A stretch of 64,000 nucleotides of DNA from Pyropia yezoensis (lineage: Eukaryota; Rhodophyta; Bangiophyceae; Bangiales; Bangiaceae): positions 1,928,590 to 1,992,589 of the forward strand of contig CM020619.1 in NCBI GenBank assembly GCA_009829735.1. Direction: 5' to 3'. Below are positions 30,501 through 38,624 of the stretch, in pieces; position 1 is the first letter of the stretch, and the number at the start of each line of letters is the position of its first letter. A model generated the notes under the pieces. That model was given only the letters and a program-made list of their open reading frames with translations. It was not told where the DNA came from and did not search any database. Made by a program: the position numbers and the translations under genes.

Positions 30501-31739
30501 ATGTTCGCATCAATGCGAAGGTTCTTCTACTGGCCAGCAATGGCCGTCGACGTGGTCGACCACGTAAGAAGATGCCACCCCTGTGCACGTAACCGCATGA
30601 GTCTACATAGGCAGGCATCTGCCATGAAACAATTCCCACCCGATGGGCCCAACGAGCAAGTCGCTATCGACATACTCGGGCCACTTCCGGTAACGGAAGA
30701 AGGGAACAGGTACATCCTGGTCATGTCTGACCGCTTCACTAAGCTGTCACGAGCGGCAGCCATCCCGAATGATACGGCATACACGATTATGAACGCAGTG
30801 GTTGACCACTGGATCAGTGCATACGGAGTCATGAAGCAACTCCTCTCCGATAACGGAGCAAACCTTACGTCAGCATTCTGCACTAAGGTCCTGGGCATGT
30901 TCGGTATCGAACCACGTCGGGCATCCGACTACCACCCGCAGACCAACGGACAGGTGGAGCGGTTCAACCGCACCATCGTCAAGATGTTACAGTGCTACGT
31001 GGCCGAGCACACGAACACTTGGGACAGGCTCCTGTCCGTACTCACCCTGGCATACAATGCCAGGCCACATCGGAGCACGAACATCGCTCCGCTCGAGTGG
31101 GTCATGCCACTAGGCGTCGGTAACCTGACGCTGCCGCCAGGCAGGTGCACTCGGTATGATACACCGAAAGGCCGACCGGCCGAACGTATACACCTAGCTT
31201 GGTTGTCCAAGCTATCGTGGATGATTCCTAAGCTCAAGGGTGCCCTTGACAGAACACAACTTCGATACAAGAAGAACTTCGACGCCCGACTACGGGTGCG
31301 CAACGCTACCCTGGTAACAGGTGACTGGGTCTATATCAGACACCAGAAGTTCCGAGGGAACAAGCTTATGCAACCGGTCAAGGGACCGTACCAGATTCTC
31401 CACAGAGATGACCACTCTGTTATCTTACACTCCGATACGGAGATCCAACGCATCAGTGTGAATGATGTCACACCTGCTCCGAAGCCGGAACAGCCTCAGC
31501 CGGTACCGGCTGGGTTGCTACATGAAGCTCTTACAACCCACCGGTCAGATGACCCGGTGGGACCGGATGGTATTCCATACCAAGTAGAGAGCGTGGTCGG
31601 ACACACCGACCCGGACCTACCAGGACCCTGGTACGTCAAGGTTATGTGGGTCGGATACGACTCACCCACCTGGGAACAGGCGGCAAATATACCCCGCCAA
31701 CTCCTCATGCCTTACATGAGGCGACGACGCCTACTGTAA
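27573..31739 (+). CDS. pol: RE-B pol polyprotein: protease, RT, RNase H, integrase, chromodomain
   Basis: This is a 1388-residue frame. Its first ATG may not be the true start, because a frameshifted Gag-Pol is likely. The protease has VLDTGAG at 111-117. The RT has the Ty3 motifs FCIDYRRLN, FGLSNAPATFQ and catalytic YLDD at about 579-582. RNase H follows (FVIDVDACD, ERECLGVIWAV, VRSDHEPL). The integrase has an HHCC finger (H-x-n-H ... CHPC) and the D, D, E residues at about 1031, 1091 and 1127 (AIDILGP, SDNGANL, NGQVERFNRT), then a GPYQIL module and a chromodomain (about 1340-1388, YVKVMWVGYDSPTWEQAANI). A chromodomain usually steers insertion to marked chromatin. RE-D carries the same frame, about 98% identical. 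Confidence 0.92.
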   Translation: MTGGRWGNPSKPPRSTAGKVPRRARLSRRRINPRVHLPAPTTRRQGIDDQPPRLGGEDGMPRHVEPAKGPVQDARATPDIGVGHVLFTLENFKVSATLGVDPQSTRSYNPVLDTGAGPNLIRKDTLPDKWLPRVRVTRGPTIKEANGRLIRTTAAMSLRVTIGELTTEVDFLVCETLSVPCILGCTFINVHVDAIRPGRRTVELQEADGTKRGHTAIVRDLTLQGSHVNVAEVYASVEPKTLRLAKRTRFEPLSEAVLPVNCDLAGICRVRSNLRTYKRHGLTMANGLIDLPAGGSSLLVMANYRRKAVTLPKGTILGIAELYEGGILTPDKEGQVEPLEVLAVAETTERQQPDDGKPNPSVAPADLPPKDQEALKALAEADLDHLPPSVAEGVRRMLRKHDVMWTGGALGTIGATQHRIDLVPGARPARSQPHRAGPMQREIVDGEVKRMSEAKVIRPSLSEWGAPVVIVPKKDQTPRFCIDYRRLNLVTEKDSYPLPRMDECIDSLGEATVFTTIDCNAGYWQIPVADEDIPQTAFVCHSGVYEFLRMPFGLSNAPATFQRAIDIILSGVKWRNCLVYLDDVIVFSRNMDDHVQHVDEVLTLLRNAGVTLRLKKCAFFQQTVEYLGHQITPGKLGVLEANTRALRDARFPNTQTQLKSFLGMCNVYRRFVKDFARIATPLTVLTSSTLPKVLQPPSPSEEEAFESLKRALLSPPVLALPHRRGTFVIDVDACDTQVGCTLLQGETLIGTDKVIPDLRPVGYFSRTLNPAERNYSATERECLGVIWAVQLLRPYLEGSRFIVRSDHEPLRWLLNLGDKDSDSHGRLARWRLKMAEHDYRTVYKAGSTHHLGDALSRLDTPSGDTRPVDEDIPVVPVCMVGNATQGMVDHTTAHRACPLTLADFREAQANDDDCRRHRANLLAGTAGIFSENEDGLIYRRAPADGRHQVVVPVSSRQAVMEREHENPTAGHPGGSCMFASMRRFFYWPAMAVDVVDHVRRCHPCARNRMSLHRQASAMKQFPPDGPNEQVAIDILGPLPVTEEGNRYILVMSDRFTKLSRAAAIPNDTAYTIMNAVVDHWISAYGVMKQLLSDNGANLTSAFCTKVLGMFGIEPRRASDYHPQTNGQVERFNRTIVKMLQCYVAEHTNTWDRLLSVLTLAYNARPHRSTNIAPLEWVMPLGVGNLTLPPGRCTRYDTPKGRPAERIHLAWLSKLSWMIPKLKGALDRTQLRYKKNFDARLRVRNATLVTGDWVYIRHQKFRGNKLMQPVKGPYQILHRDDHSVILHSDTEIQRISVNDVTPAPKPEQPQPVPAGLLHEALTTHRSDDPVGPDGIPYQVESVVGHTDPDLPGPWYVKVMWVGYDSPTWEQAANIPRQLLMPYMRRRRLL

Positions 31740-31817
31740 CAACCCAACCGACACCGACTTCGGCTGTTGGGGGGTGAGGCTTATACCTACTAAGTAGGGT
31801 GTCACATGGTTACGACA

Positions 31818-31882
31818 GACTTAGGTTTCTAAGTCAAATCAGACTTAGGTTTCTAAGTCCAACCAAGCTTAGGTAACTAAGT
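31818..31882. promoter_or_regulatory. Cluster of short hairpins between pol and the antisense ORF of RE-B
   Basis: GACTTAG-GTTT-CTAAGTC occurs at 31818-31835 and 31842-31859, and a variant CTTAG-GTAA-CTAAG at 31868-31881. RE-D has four such units at 47180-47275. The site lies where two convergent genes end, so shared transcript ends or an RNA structure are plausible roles. Confidence 0.55.
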
Positions 31883-32193
31883 AAAACCTGAACCTTAATA
31901 AGTTAACTTAAAGGTGAAGGCTAACTCCGATAATATCGAAGTAACTAGGGGGCTTACACGGGAGGATGACCTTGCCAAGCCTAGACACAAAGTGAGGGAG
32001 GATGACCTCCCCAAGCACGAACCAACCGGAAGAAGCTGGGCGGGAGGCAAGGCACCACTGAGCCAGAAGGGGTACTCCCCAGGGCAGCAAACAGAGGCAA
32101 GCAATGCCCCCGAAGGGGATGAGTTGATACTCACTACTACCCGGCTACCATAAGGGTTACCGGGGCCCTCTCGCTCACAAACAATAGCACTCC

Positions 32194-34641
32194 TCAGTGG
32201 GCAGACCCACTGCCCGAGGGAGGCCACTCACGCGTAAGCGCGTATACCACCGTGCTCCATCGGTCGGCAACCTCACGACGGTCAATCACCCGAGTTACCT
32301 CGGTGCATAGCTGGACGAGGGTGCTGCGGCCAGCCTCCGCGTCCTCCAGAGCTCTCTGGAGGCGGTCAAGCACACCACCAAAGCAACGCGCTGACCCAAC
32401 CAGCGCAGCACCTGGGGGGATATCCCCCCAGCTAACAGAGAGACCCCCCCGCATTGCGCGGGCAACAAGGGCGTCAACGCCCTCATACCAGAGACGGGGA
32501 CCCCCGTCATGCATGACAGGGGCGGGAGGTGACACTGGCGCAGCCAGAGGAGCCACAGGAGCCGACACGGCCACCACCGGAGCCGGTGGCGCCTGGTATG
32601 AGGCCCGGTAGGACCCCACCGAAGGGGCTCCACCGTAGCCACGGCGGGGCTCCGCCCGACGACGGCACACCTCACGCTCCCCACCCGCAGAGCCCCACTC
32701 TCGGGGACGACGGCCAACCGCCGCCGGTATCGGGTTACCGAACCACGGGGCAAGGACCTGAAGAGGGTCATGGATAACCATGGGAATACCCAGGTCAGCA
32801 ACAGCCTCGGTGGATGCCCACCCATGGCAACTGGGCTCACCCGGCTGAGTACGCCGGATACGCAACGAGTGACGAGGCAAGGGGGAAGCCCCAGCCTGCG
32901 GATCCCGGTACGGGGGAAGGGCCACCACCCCAGCCCAGTTCACGGCATCGTGAACAGCCAGCAGGGCCTCGATCTCCCGGGCCAACCCGGTCTTGGCGGC
33001 TATCAGGTCCACGCCCAACTGCGCGATGTGCCAACGGACACCCGTCGGAAGATGAAACAGGCGCCCCTGCCGGCGGACGGACAGCAAGAAGGAGGAAGCC
33101 TGCCCGAGGGTAACCTCAAGGGTGAAGGTACCCTGCAACGGGTGGACCGGACGGGAGGCCAACACACTCCCGAAGTATCGGAGACAGGAGCCGGTGTCAA
33201 ACCGGAATGCAGGGGCGGGTTCCCACCCCTCCTGCCACAGGGGCGGGCGCACGGGAGTGTTTACAGGCGCACGACCGTTGCCGGTCTGCAACGCACAAGT
33301 TATATCGGTGCGGAACGCATCCGCCATGACACCATGGTTACGTCGCCAGCTCGACGCCGACTTCAACCCCGCCATAGGCGGGTAAGGAGCCGTCAACGAC
33401 AGATACGGGGGTACCCCCGGGTAAAAGGCGAAGTCGGGATACCGACCGGTACTGCCCACCGTCTCGCCAAACGACACCGGCTCCGCCGCCGCCGCAGTCC
33501 CCCGAGCACTAGCCGGGTAGTCAATCTCCCGCGGCAACGCGGGGGCAATCAGGTCGCACACCCCGAAGTTGGGGTCGAGGTAGACCTCACCCCGTCCCAC
33601 CCGAGTGCGCCAGAGCTGCGCATGCCGGTCGTCCGGCTGACTCAGGATCCAATGGTGCTCCACCCGCACCGCGTTCGGCTGGTTGACCAGCCGCACCGAC
33701 TCCCGCTCCCAACTCGGGTCCACCTTGACGCGCCATGAGGACTCTCCACGGGGATGGGGCAGGTGGAAGTCCACCCGCATCCGCCCATCGGACTCCATGG
33801 ACTCTTGCACAGACAGGCCCCGAACCCGGGCCACCAAGTCGGACATCGACATGGCGGGTTGACCCGCCGCCACGGCGACGCCGCCACCCAACGGGGCAAC
33901 CCGGGCAGGACCAGGAAGAATCGGGGGCGCCGGGGGACGCACCACCGGAAGAGGGGCCGGCGCCGGAGGCGCACGCGGCCGAGGAGGAAGAAGAAGGGCG
34001 GGCGCCCGCCCGGAGTAGCTCCCGGTGTCAACCGCCATGGGAGAAGGAGCGTCGTGACCGCTCGACGCCCGCGGCACCGCGAGTAGGGTACCGGCGCCGC
34101 CCCCACCCGTCGACGTCGCCCCCGCCTCGGAAAGGGGAGGCACTTGGACGGCCTCAGGAGCCTGAGCACCAGCCGTGAGGGCACCCGCACCGTCTTGACC
34201 GGCCCCCCCGGGTGTCGCGCCACCACCACCACCCGCGTCAACGTCGGGGTCGCGTTGAGGATGCGCCGTCCGGACTCCCGGACCACCTTGCCCAGCCGGA
34301 GTCGGCTGCGGATCGCCACTATCGCCGCGGGGCGGGCCATCTTGGGGTAGCTGCGGTGAGCCGGCACCGGCACCAGGCTCCATCCGGGCAGCCGGCAGAG
34401 AGGGGGTAGCAGCCGCCACGCGCGGTTGACCGCCGGGTTGACCTCCGGCCGACGGCACCGTCGTGCCGCTGCACACGGACGACAGTCCTCCGGCCGACAG
34501 ACCGACGGACACCGCAGGCTCGTCGTCTTCAGACGAACTCGCCCCGTAACGCGCGGCGTCAGGACCGACAGGCGCGTCGTCCTCCATCTCTTCCCCGATC
34601 AGGAGGTCCTCCTCCTCCCAAAGCACCTGGGGATAGGACAT
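32194..34641 (-). CDS. RE-B antisense ORF protein, uncharacterised
   Basis: 815 residues from ATG 34641 (MSYPQVLWEEEDLLIG...), a start shared with RE-D; the frame is open some codons further but without ATG. The N-terminal 280 residues are Gly/Pro/Ala-rich and acidic and look disordered. Residues about 285-640 are a folded-looking core with motifs VRVEHHWILSQPDDRHAQLW, FGVCDLIAPALPREIDYPA, SASSWRRNHGVMADAFRTD, WEPAPAFRF, CLRYFGSVL, FTLEVTLGQ, RLFHLP, AVHDAVNW and LPRHSLRIRR. The C-terminal 80 residues (GAALVGSARCFGGVLDRLQRAL ... RREVADRWS) are predicted helical. No retroviral or cellular family is recognised. Antisense ORFs at this place are known in plant Tat-lineage elements (Grande, Retand, RIRE2), with unknown function; I see no reason to call this one homologous to those. 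Confidence 0.75.
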   Translation of the reverse strand: MSYPQVLWEEEDLLIGEEMEDDAPVGPDAARYGASSSEDDEPAVSVGLSAGGLSSVCSGTTVPSAGGQPGGQPRVAAATPSLPAARMEPGAGAGSPQLPQDGPPRGDSGDPQPTPAGQGGPGVRTAHPQRDPDVDAGGGGGATPGGAGQDGAGALTAGAQAPEAVQVPPLSEAGATSTGGGGAGTLLAVPRASSGHDAPSPMAVDTGSYSGRAPALLLPPRPRAPPAPAPLPVVRPPAPPILPGPARVAPLGGGVAVAAGQPAMSMSDLVARVRGLSVQESMESDGRMRVDFHLPHPRGESSWRVKVDPSWERESVRLVNQPNAVRVEHHWILSQPDDRHAQLWRTRVGRGEVYLDPNFGVCDLIAPALPREIDYPASARGTAAAAEPVSFGETVGSTGRYPDFAFYPGVPPYLSLTAPYPPMAGLKSASSWRRNHGVMADAFRTDITCALQTGNGRAPVNTPVRPPLWQEGWEPAPAFRFDTGSCLRYFGSVLASRPVHPLQGTFTLEVTLGQASSFLLSVRRQGRLFHLPTGVRWHIAQLGVDLIAAKTGLAREIEALLAVHDAVNWAGVVALPPYRDPQAGASPLPRHSLRIRRTQPGEPSCHGWASTEAVADLGIPMVIHDPLQVLAPWFGNPIPAAVGRRPREWGSAGGEREVCRRRAEPRRGYGGAPSVGSYRASYQAPPAPVVAVSAPVAPLAAPVSPPAPVMHDGGPRLWYEGVDALVARAMRGGLSVSWGDIPPGAALVGSARCFGGVLDRLQRALEDAEAGRSTLVQLCTEVTRVIDRREVADRWSTVVYALTREWPPSGSGSAH

Positions 34642-35228
34642 GATAACGGGTGGCAGAGTCCCCCGCGCCCACAAGCCGTCGACGGCTACGACCCGGTACG
34701 GTGGGATAACCGGGACGAGCCAGGGAAGCGCGGGCACCCGCGCTTGTGACCACAAACGGCCACGAGAAGCGCCACAGGCACGCGGGTCGACCCGCGCCCC
34801 ACGGGGCTACGAACGCGCTCCACCCAGGCATCTGGGCGGGACGGGGCCACACCCACACACGGGGTAAGCAAGGGGGGTCACCCCCAACCGCCCCCACGCA
34901 ACGCGGGCAGCCCCCGCCCCCCACTCAATCGTCCACACGAGAGGGGCCCCCTACCACCAGGCACCTGGTGGCGGATCCGCTTGCACCACCCCTCGGAAAG
35001 GGGGGTCGTGAACAAACACCCGCATCGGGAATTTAACGGTCCGGAAAACGGATCGTGTGTGTGTACCACACAAAGGGGGGCACCCCCCTCAGACAACCTC
35101 GAAAAGGGGTGTCTGTCGCGACAGGGCGCAAAGCCCCACCCGACTGGTAAACGGTCACGCGACCCACTTACATTCGGTAACCCGAATGCAACTCGACCCG
35201 AGGACGGGCCGAATCTAAGGGGGGGATA
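34642..35228. other. Region between antisense ORF and 3' LTR of RE-B
   Basis: It should hold the promoter or leader of the antisense gene. It contains the palindrome CTGTCGCGACAG (near 35113-35124) and a stem ATTCGG-TAAC-CCGAAT (near 35173-35188), both also present in RE-D, then the purine tract used to prime plus-strand DNA. No clear TATA box is visible on the minus strand. Confidence 0.5.
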
Positions 35229-35591
35229 TGTAGCAACATGGTTGTCCGTATTGTGGCCCTAATATTAGGGGGGCTACTTCTAATCCTTAACTTTCAATTT
35301 GAGAGTCCGTACTGGTCACGGTATCTATAAGTTACGTATGACCAGAGGGACTTGCATCTTGGGGTGGAGGGTAGTTAGTAGTGTCTCCGAGGGTTTATAA
35401 CGAGGGGGCCGGCGGCGAATCCACCGCCGGCCAAGGTAGAACAACAAACCCCTCCCATTTGGGCTCCCATCTTGGTCCCGTGGCTTGCGCTCCAAGGACA
35501 GCAACCTTGGCCTCCCGGTGACGTTGGTGCCGATCCCCCTTGGTGAGTGTTCCCTGAGAGTGGACGTGCGACGGATTCCTATTGTGCTACA
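35229..35591 (+). repeat. RE-B 3' LTR
   Basis: 363 bp, four mismatches to the 5' LTR, preceded by the purine tract AAGGGGGGGATA and followed by the AGGAG target duplication. A third copy of this LTR type ends RE-D (50688-51051). Confidence 0.93.
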
Positions 35592-36830
35592 AGGAGCATC
35601 TGTCTTACCAGAACCCGACCATCCCTAAGGATCTCCAGGATAAGCTCAAGCGTCAAGGACTAGTGTTCGCTAAAGCGGTCAACTGGGCTGACTGGCGAGC
35701 GCCTACCAAGACGGACAAGGCACAGGTACACGCGGTTCGGGTGGCAACCTTGCAAAGCATCACCGAGGCTCTGACCAAGGAGGCTCCTACGGACTTTGAC
35801 CTGGACACCGAGACCTCCAAGAAATCCTCGGGCTCGGGAAACGAGTAGGGCAGGCGCTCTCCCGAAGTGTCTACCCGAATGTTCGACGGCAGGGTACTTC
35901 TACCCGTTCTCCCCTGGCGTGCCGGGAGAAAGGACGGCAGTTACCTGATCAACCTGTAGCCGCCTGGACACCCTGTTTGTTCAAAGGGGACCTTGCTCGT
36001 CCTGCGTAAGGACAACCGCAAGATTAATGCTCGCATGCGTGTGGGGGATAGCCTCCCCCAAACTGTTACTCCGGTGGTCGACACGGGAGCCGGACCTAGC
36101 GTCGTCACTGAGAACCTGCTACCTCTGGGCTCGCGCCGACAAGCCTGGAGAGCCCGTACCAAAAGACGGATTGTCGACGCCTCGGGTCAAACTTTACGAC
36201 CGCATGGCCACCTTCCTGTCATCATCTTTGTCAGCACTGATCCAATGCTTTTTCCCTTTCTCGTGGCCTAGACCCTCTCAGTCCCCCTCATCCTAGGCTG
36301 GGACTTCCAGAAGCAGCATGTCAAGAGTATCCTGCCAGAAAAAGGAAAAGTGCAGTTCAACCATGGGTTTGTGTCGCCGGTGCTGGAACATCTGGACGCC
36401 AAGGTTCGTGTCGTCAACAGCAAGAAGGACCGTATCCCCACTTTCTACGTTGACGCTCTTCAAACCAGTGCTTCTGCCTCCTCGCTCGGAAACCAAGGTT
36501 CAAGTGACTACCCGGACAACGGGTCAATGCCTGATTGTAAAGACTAAATCCTTACAGCGTAATTCCACCTGAATCGCTCAGAATTCCCCATGGACCGGCG
36601 GATACAGTCTCAGCCGACAATCACGTCTGTCAAGATTGGCTCGTGGACGAGGGGATTCCGGCGCCCTCTTTTGATCCTAGACATCCAAGGTTCAACTCCA
36701 CGTGTCCCTGTGATGACAAGGCACCATGACGCTGGCGGCTCTACGTTGAGGCCAACACTGTACGCGGACACGACAACGTAGCACGGCGGCGTGTTAATGC
36801 GGCCGTCACCGAGGCGGCTGGACACCTAAC
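35592..36830 (+). mobile_element. RE-A, right part: gag end, protease and decayed pol start
   Basis: This continues RE-A on the far side of RE-B. It holds the end of gag (to about 35848, KLKRQGLVFAKAVNWADW), an aspartic-protease region with a VVDTGAGPS motif (about 36060-36130), and weakly coding sequence to about 36830. Reverse transcriptase, integrase and a 3' LTR are not seen. The element is broken, with several breaks besides the RE-B insertion. Confidence 0.65.
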
Positions 36831-37970
36831 GTAGAGGCCTCCGTCCGGGGCCTCTATCCGAGGCCGCCATCAAGGGCCTCCATCCGAGGCTGTCATCCGG
36901 ACCAATCCGAGACCGCCATCCGTAGTTCCAGAGGGTCCCGTGGCCACGCCCAGCATCCGTGCTGACGCCGGGTCCTCGGACGGCCATGGAACCCCTCTGA
37001 GACCGCCATATGAGAGGGGGGGTGGCCGCTCCCGCCGAATTCAAGGCACTTGGTGCCCGGCCTTTGAGGGACTACGCGGAAGGCCTTCTGAGATACTCCC
37101 GAGGGTATACGTACAGAGTGACCAAGGGCGAATGCAGAGAGAGGAGGGGAGCAGACCATCGACCATCGAGCCCGAGACCCCAAACAAAGACCACTGTACC
37201 TTCGACCACCTGCCCACCGTCGTCAAGCTCACCCCCACTGCACACCCCCACACCCTCGACGCCCTTCTTCTTCCCCGGACCCTCCACCGCTTTCCCAAGA
37301 GTACGCGACCGTCGCCCTTAGCGTGTGCTGTGCGAAGTGGGCGCGGGGTCGGGGCGTGCGTGTGTGCGCGAGTGTGCGCGTGCCTATTCGCCGACTGACC
37401 CTGCGTTTGGTAGCTTCAGATATTTTCCTGCCCTGCTTGCATGCGTGCGTGCTTGCGCCCCTGACGCCGAGCGCTTTTGCGCCATAAGGCAGCCTTCGGG
37501 CTCGCCGGCCTCTCCCTGGGTCTGTCGCGGGCCCCACCGTGTTCAGGTTGGCCATATACCACCGGACAATAGTGCCTCTCGGGGTAAGGCCTTCCCTCAT
37601 GGGGCCCCCTTTGTCCCGTCACCCCAGTCTGCCATGCGCTACTGGTGGGGGGGGTTGGTTCGGCTCCAACGGGGTGCACCGCCACGCACGCGGGGCGGGT
37701 GACGACTGAACAACCTGGGCCATTGGTCGAGCTCTCTGCGCGGCGACTCTGTGCAGGCTTGCCCGGTCCGGGAGCTTCGTGCTTCTTAATTGGATTGGGT
37801 CAGTCCTCCACGGGGTCCCGAGTGGCCGGACTGTGGTTTGTGACCCAGTCCATCAATATCGTGTTTACGCGAGCGCACAGTGAGCTCGGTCATCGCGTCT
37901 CCGTGCAGACTCCCACGCATCCAGCGGCACTTTTCCCGGGACGCTGGCAGTTCTTCATGGGGGCGCAAGG
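36831..37970. other. Intergenic, with a degenerate short repeat
   Basis: From about 36834 to 36985 a loose repeat of the type GGCC-x-CCATCCGAG recurs every 20-25 nt on the plus strand. The rest is unassigned; it may hold a terminal repeat or leader of RE-C, but no matching second copy was found. No gene was recognised. Confidence 0.35.
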
Positions 37971-38312
37971 AGTGAGTCCGAAGGTCTCACATAGCCTTCG
38001 GCCTTTTGTACACACCCCGTTCTTTCTCCTGCCCTTTTTTCTTTGACAGTGGCTTCCAACCAGACTACCTCGACGGCGGCGTCTTCTTCGGAGTACCCGT
38101 CGCTACCGCCATCCTCGACCACCTCTGGCGCGTCGTCTTCGGCTACCTCTCGCGCGTCACTCTCGACTACCCCGACGAACGTCACACCGGCGGCGCTTCC
38201 CCCTCGCGACCGTCACGGTCGGCACCTTCTCCTCCCGCCGGCGCCGCGCGTGCCGCCTCCACCTCCGTGCCACGCGGCGTGTATCCGCCCGCACACGGCG
38301 CGGATGGTCTAG

Positions 38313-38570
38313 CGCCGGGCAGCCCGCCAAGAGTACCGCAACGCGCACGGGCGGATCAACAAAGAGCGCTTCTGTTGCAAGTGGTGTGACCAGACGTGCT
38401 ACGGCGAGTCTACCTGGCGTGACCACCGCTTGTCAGGCCAGCACCTCCGCAAGGTCAACCTGCCCAAGCTGTCCAAGTGCCTCAACTGTGAGCGTGTCTT
38501 TGAGACCACCGCGAACTACGAGCGCCACACTCGTAGCAAGGATCACCTTCGCGTTATTTGGAAAAAGTAG
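38313..38570 (+). CDS. Open segment with two matrin/U1-type zinc fingers, upstream of RE-C gag
   Basis: The 85-codon frame ending TAG 38568-38570 holds CKWCDQTCYGESTWRDHRLSGQH's pattern C-x2-C-x12-H-x5-H, then CLNC-x12-H-x5-H (fingers at about 38370-38440 and 38475-38545). H-x5-H spacing is typical of matrin, U1C and ZNF346-type fingers that bind RNA or DNA-RNA hybrids. No ATG lies in this segment. A Ser/Thr/Pro-rich frame precedes it, and a GTGAGT...TTTGACAG pair (37972-38049) suggests a spliced leader. The stop is only 54 nt before the RE-C gag ATG, so this may be part of RE-C or a host gene beside it; I leave this open. Confidence 0.5.
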   Translation, partial: RRAARQEYRNAHGRINKERFCCKWCDQTCYGESTWRDHRLSGQHLRKVNLPKLSKCLNCERVFETTANYERHTRSKDHLRVIWKK

Positions 38571-38624
38571 TCTTTCTGTCGTAAGCAGTCTTCTTGAAAC
38601 ACAGCTGTTGCTTAGTTTTTAACA

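Larger units (their letters stand above)
24793..35591 (+). mobile_element. RE-B, whole-looking Ty3-type (chromovirus-like) LTR retroelement with antisense ORF
   Basis: RE-B is 10.8 kb. Two LTRs of 363 bp (24793-25155, 35229-35591) begin TGTAGCA and end TGCTACA, differ at four positions, and are flanked by AGGAG on both sides (24788-24792, 35592-35596). The order is LTR, primer site 25157-25173, gag, protease-RT-RNaseH-integrase-chromodomain in one pol frame, hairpin cluster, antisense ORF, purine tract (AAGGGGGGGA), LTR. The PR-RT-RH-INT order and GPY plus chromodomain end place it in Ty3/Gypsy. About 1% LTR divergence means a recent insertion. It looks whole. The extra minus-strand gene is its distinctive part. 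Confidence 0.93.
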
